In this document: piece after piece, positions 7,628-9,438 of the stretch | Layout of the letters: the number at the start of each line of letters is the position of its first letter | Position numbering within the stretch: position 1 is the stretch's first letter | Origin: an uncultured Anaerolineales bacterium | Lineage (GTDB): Bacteria > Chloroflexota > Anaerolineae > Anaerolineales > UBA11657 | NCBI GenBank assembly: GCA_913031335.1 | Contig: CAJWGI010000028.1 | Location: forward strand, 1 to 9,438 | DNA length: 9,438 nucleotides | Reading direction: 5' to 3' | Position numbers and translations under genes: made by a program | Notes under the pieces: model-generated | The model's input: only the letters and a program-made list of their open reading frames with translations | Told to the model about the DNA's origin: nothing | Databases searched by the model: none

Positions 7628-8818
7628 GTGACCACTGACTGCGACATTGTTATTCTCTCTACTCAGGACTGGGACGCGCTGCCCACGCGCAAGCACCATT
7701 GGGCGCGCAAGTTCGCCGCGCGCGGAAACCGCGTACTCTACGTGGAACAGCAGATGCACTGGCTGGGCTGGCTGGTGGATTTGCGCCGACAGTTCGGGCG
7801 CGCGTGGCGCTGGCTTTCCGGCCCGCGGCCGGTTTCTGAGCGTCTGTGGGTGTTTACGCTGCCGTTGGTACTACCTTTTTTCCAGATGTCTGCCCTGATT
7901 AACGCGCTCAACAACTGGCTGTTGGCGCCGGTGTTGCGCTGGGCGCTGCGACGCATCGGCTTCAAATATATTGTATTGTGGGCGTACACTCCGCACGCCG
8001 CCGGATTGGTCGGCAGACTGGGTGAGCAGTTCATGGTATATGAATGTGTGGACGAGTTCAGCGCTGCGCGCGGGCTGGTGCGCGGAGAGACAGTTGTGGC
8101 GCTGGAGAGGCAACTGCTGCGAGTGGCTGACCGGGTGATAGTGACACATCCTAGCCTGCTACGATCCAAAACGGTCCGCGACCGGCGGCCGGCGCTGGTG
8201 CCGAACGGGGCTGATATAAACCATTTCGCGCGCGCAGGTGCGCCAGGGACGCAGCCCGCGGCGGCGGTGGCCGCGCTCCCCCGCCCGGTGGTCGGATTTC
8301 ATGGCTGGATTCAATACTGGATTGATTTCGACTTGATAGCGCATTCAGCCCGCAAACATCCGGAGTGGTCGTTTGCGTTGATTGGGCCGGTCGAGCCACT
8401 GGCGCGCGTGGACAAAGTGCGCGGCCTGACGAATGTGCACTTTCTGGGCAAACAACCGTACGAGCGGATGCCCGAGTTTCTGGCGGGCTTCGATGTGTGC
8501 ATCAATCCGTTTGTGCTCGGCGAGTTGGCCGATGCTGTCAGCCCAATAAAGCTATATGAGTACCTTGCGTCGGGCAAACCGGTGGTCTCGGTGGATATGC
8601 CCGCCGCGCGCGAGTTTTCCGATTTGATTCCGCTGGTGCGCACCCCGGAGCAATTCGTGCGCGCGCTGGAGGATGTACTCTCTCGGGCGCAGAATGGAAC
8701 CATCGTTGCTGAGGCGGCTGTGCGCCGGCAGGCTGCGGCCGGTTTTTCGTGGGATGGACGCTTCCAACAGGTCGAGGAAGTGCTGCAGGCAGCGCTCGTG
8801 GAGCAGCGGCTGCGTTGA
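7628..8818 (+). CDS. glycosyltransferase, GT4-type (GT-B fold), TuaH-like
   Basis: The product has 396 residues from GTG 7628, 16 nt after the preceding stop, with a purine-rich AGAGAAAG at 7613-7620 ending 7 nt before the start. The N-terminal half opens with CDIVILSTQDWDALPTRKHH and contains VLWAYTPHAAG and YECVDEFSAARGL (138-150), a stretch I associate with TuaH-like and related polysaccharide glycosyltransferases. The C-terminal Rossmann half has VPNGADINHF (191-200), VVGFHGWIQYW (221-231), VHFLGKQPYERMPEFL and SPIKLYEYLASGKPVVS (305-321), which is the GT4 nucleotide-sugar-binding motif with Glu311. No membrane span is certain, but a hydrophobic and basic stretch at about 77-110 could attach it to the inner leaflet. 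It probably adds one sugar to a growing lipid-linked repeat unit in the cytoplasm. Donor and acceptor are unknown. G+C returns to the high value of the flanking genes. Confidence 0.9.
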   Translation: MTTDCDIVILSTQDWDALPTRKHHWARKFAARGNRVLYVEQQMHWLGWLVDLRRQFGRAWRWLSGPRPVSERLWVFTLPLVLPFFQMSALINALNNWLLAPVLRWALRRIGFKYIVLWAYTPHAAGLVGRLGEQFMVYECVDEFSAARGLVRGETVVALERQLLRVADRVIVTHPSLLRSKTVRDRRPALVPNGADINHFARAGAPGTQPAAAVAALPRPVVGFHGWIQYWIDFDLIAHSARKHPEWSFALIGPVEPLARVDKVRGLTNVHFLGKQPYERMPEFLAGFDVCINPFVLGELADAVSPIKLYEYLASGKPVVSVDMPAAREFSDLIPLVRTPEQFVRALEDVLSRAQNGTIVAEAAVRRQAAAGFSWDGRFQQVEEVLQAALVEQRLR

Positions 8819-8845
8819 CAACCATAGCTCAATGAATCTTCCCGC

Positions 8846-8850
8846 GGAGA
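8846..8850 (+). promoter_or_regulatory. ribosome binding site (GGAGA) that decides the GT2 start
   Basis: GGAGA lies 5 nt upstream of ATG 8856. The alternative in-frame ATG at 8832 has no purine-rich site before it (context ATAGCTCA). The site therefore favours 8856, where the protein begins directly with the GT2 first strand, MLVIIPAYNEEES. Confidence 0.55.
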
Positions 8851-8855
8851 CGAGA

Positions 8856-9438
8856 ATGCTGGTGATTATCCCGGCGTACAATGAGGAGGAGAGCCTTGCC
8901 CGGGTGGTGGCGGGGGTGCGCGCAGCTGTGCCCGGAGCGGATGTGGTGGTGATTAATGATGGCTCGCATGACCGCACGCCGCTAATTGCGCAGCGCGCGG
9001 GGGCGATGGTGGTTTCGCTGCCATATAATCTGGGTATTGGCGCGGCCATGCAGACCGGCTTTATGTTGGCGCAAACGGGTGATTATCAGATGGCGGTGCA
9101 GGTAGATGGCGATGGCCAGCACGACCCCGCGGAAATCGGGGCGCTGCGCGAGCGATTGCTGGCGGGCGAAAGCGATGTCGTTGTGGGCTCGCGATATCTG
9201 GTGAATCGTGGTTATGTAACGCCGTGGCTGCGAATGTTGGGGATAAGGATCCTGGCTGGATACGTGTCCATGCTGGCCGGGCAGCGCTTCTCGGACACGA
9301 CCTCGGGATTCCGAGCGAGCAACCGCCGCGCGCTGCAGTTGTGCGCGCAGAATTACCCGGCTGACTATCCCGAGCCCGAATCACTGCTGGCGTTTCGCAA
9401 GATGGGCTTGCGCGTCTCGGAAGTGGCGGTGTCGATGA
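8856..9438 (+). CDS. GT2 glycosyltransferase, dolichyl/polyprenyl-phosphate sugar synthase-like (3' truncated by window edge)
   Basis: The frame is open to the right edge with 194 residues visible; the final ATGA is not a stop in this frame. Motifs run in family order: VIIPAYNEEES (3-13), VVVINDGSHDRT (30-41), LPYNLGIGAAMQTGF (55-69), QVDGDGQHDP (82-91, the metal and nucleotide-sugar DxD), DVVVGSRYL (107-115) and SDTTSGFRASNRRAL (146-160). Together these match GT2 enzymes that load a sugar onto a polyprenyl phosphate at the cytoplasmic membrane face. Relatives in polysaccharide clusters are typically 230-320 residues, so most of the catalytic domain is present; whether C-terminal membrane helices follow is not visible. 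ATG 8856 is preferred to ATG 8832 on ribosome-site grounds, leaving 37 nt after the GT4 stop, a stretch in which I see no terminator hairpin. It could feed an extracytoplasmic glycosyltransferase such as the membrane protein at 5188-7611. That link is inference. Confidence 0.9.
   Translation, partial: MLVIIPAYNEEESLARVVAGVRAAVPGADVVVINDGSHDRTPLIAQRAGAMVVSLPYNLGIGAAMQTGFMLAQTGDYQMAVQVDGDGQHDPAEIGALRERLLAGESDVVVGSRYLVNRGYVTPWLRMLGIRILAGYVSMLAGQRFSDTTSGFRASNRRALQLCAQNYPADYPEPESLLAFRKMGLRVSEVAVSM

Noticed and set aside
8311..8832. 173-codon minus-strand open frame over the GT4 gene
   Set aside because: It is a shadow of the GT4 C-terminal domain; the Ser/Thr/Arg-rich product has no domain pattern.
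8819..8855. Possible terminator or promoter in the largest intergenic gap
   Set aside because: The gap is only 37 nt, with no clear inverted repeat plus T-run and no recognisable -35/-10 pair; it holds the ribosome site of the GT2 gene.
1..9438. CRISPR array, tRNA or rRNA gene, insertion sequence, attachment site
   Set aside because: I saw no regularly spaced repeats, tRNA-like cloverleaf, transposase motifs or terminal inverted repeats; coding sequence fills nearly the whole window.

Overview
The window looks like the interior of a bacterial surface-polysaccharide (exopolysaccharide, capsule or O-antigen type) gene cluster. Seven genes lie on the + strand, head to tail, with almost no space between them. 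The first is cut by the left edge and the last by the right edge. G+C is high in most genes, and starts are ATG, GTG or TTG with weak Shine-Dalgarno sites, which fits a high-GC, Gram-negative-like bacterium. The gene types occur in several phyla, so I do not name a taxon.

Layout: (1) 1-1008, the C-terminal part of a heparinase II/III-like protein; (2) 1005-1247, an 80-residue single-span membrane protein resembling the C-terminal half of SxtJ-type proteins; (3) 1249-3036, a NodU/CmcH/TobZ-family carbamoyltransferase; (4) 3053-5191, a fusion of a zinc-type alcohol-dehydrogenase fold and a Gfo/Idh/MocA oxidoreductase; (5) 5188-7611, a large polytopic membrane protein of the YfhO / '6-pyruvoyl-tetrahydropterin synthase-related' GT-C-like type; (6) 7628-8818, a GT4-type glycosyltransferase; (7) 8856 to the right edge, a GT2 glycosyltransferase of the dolichyl/polyprenyl-phosphate sugar synthase type.

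Genes 1-2 and 4-5 overlap by 4 nt, genes 2-3 are 1 nt apart, and the remaining gaps are 16, 16 and 37 nt. I see no internal terminator or clear promoter, so the genes are probably one transcription unit with translational coupling. A plausible joint role is building and tailoring a glycan. The GT4 and GT2 enzymes would transfer sugars, the GT2 perhaps onto a lipid carrier. The membrane protein would act at the periplasmic or outer face, possibly from a lipid-linked donor. The two-domain oxidoreductase would modify a sugar, the carbamoyltransferase would add a carbamoyl group, and the heparinase-like protein would cleave or edit a uronate-containing polymer. The specific sugar chemistry is inference.

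I did not find a wholly unknown system. The points most worth a second look are the tiny coupled membrane protein beside the carbamoyltransferase, the loss of recognisable zinc ligands in the dehydrogenase half of the fusion, and the clearly lower G+C of the large membrane-protein gene inside an otherwise GC-rich operon.
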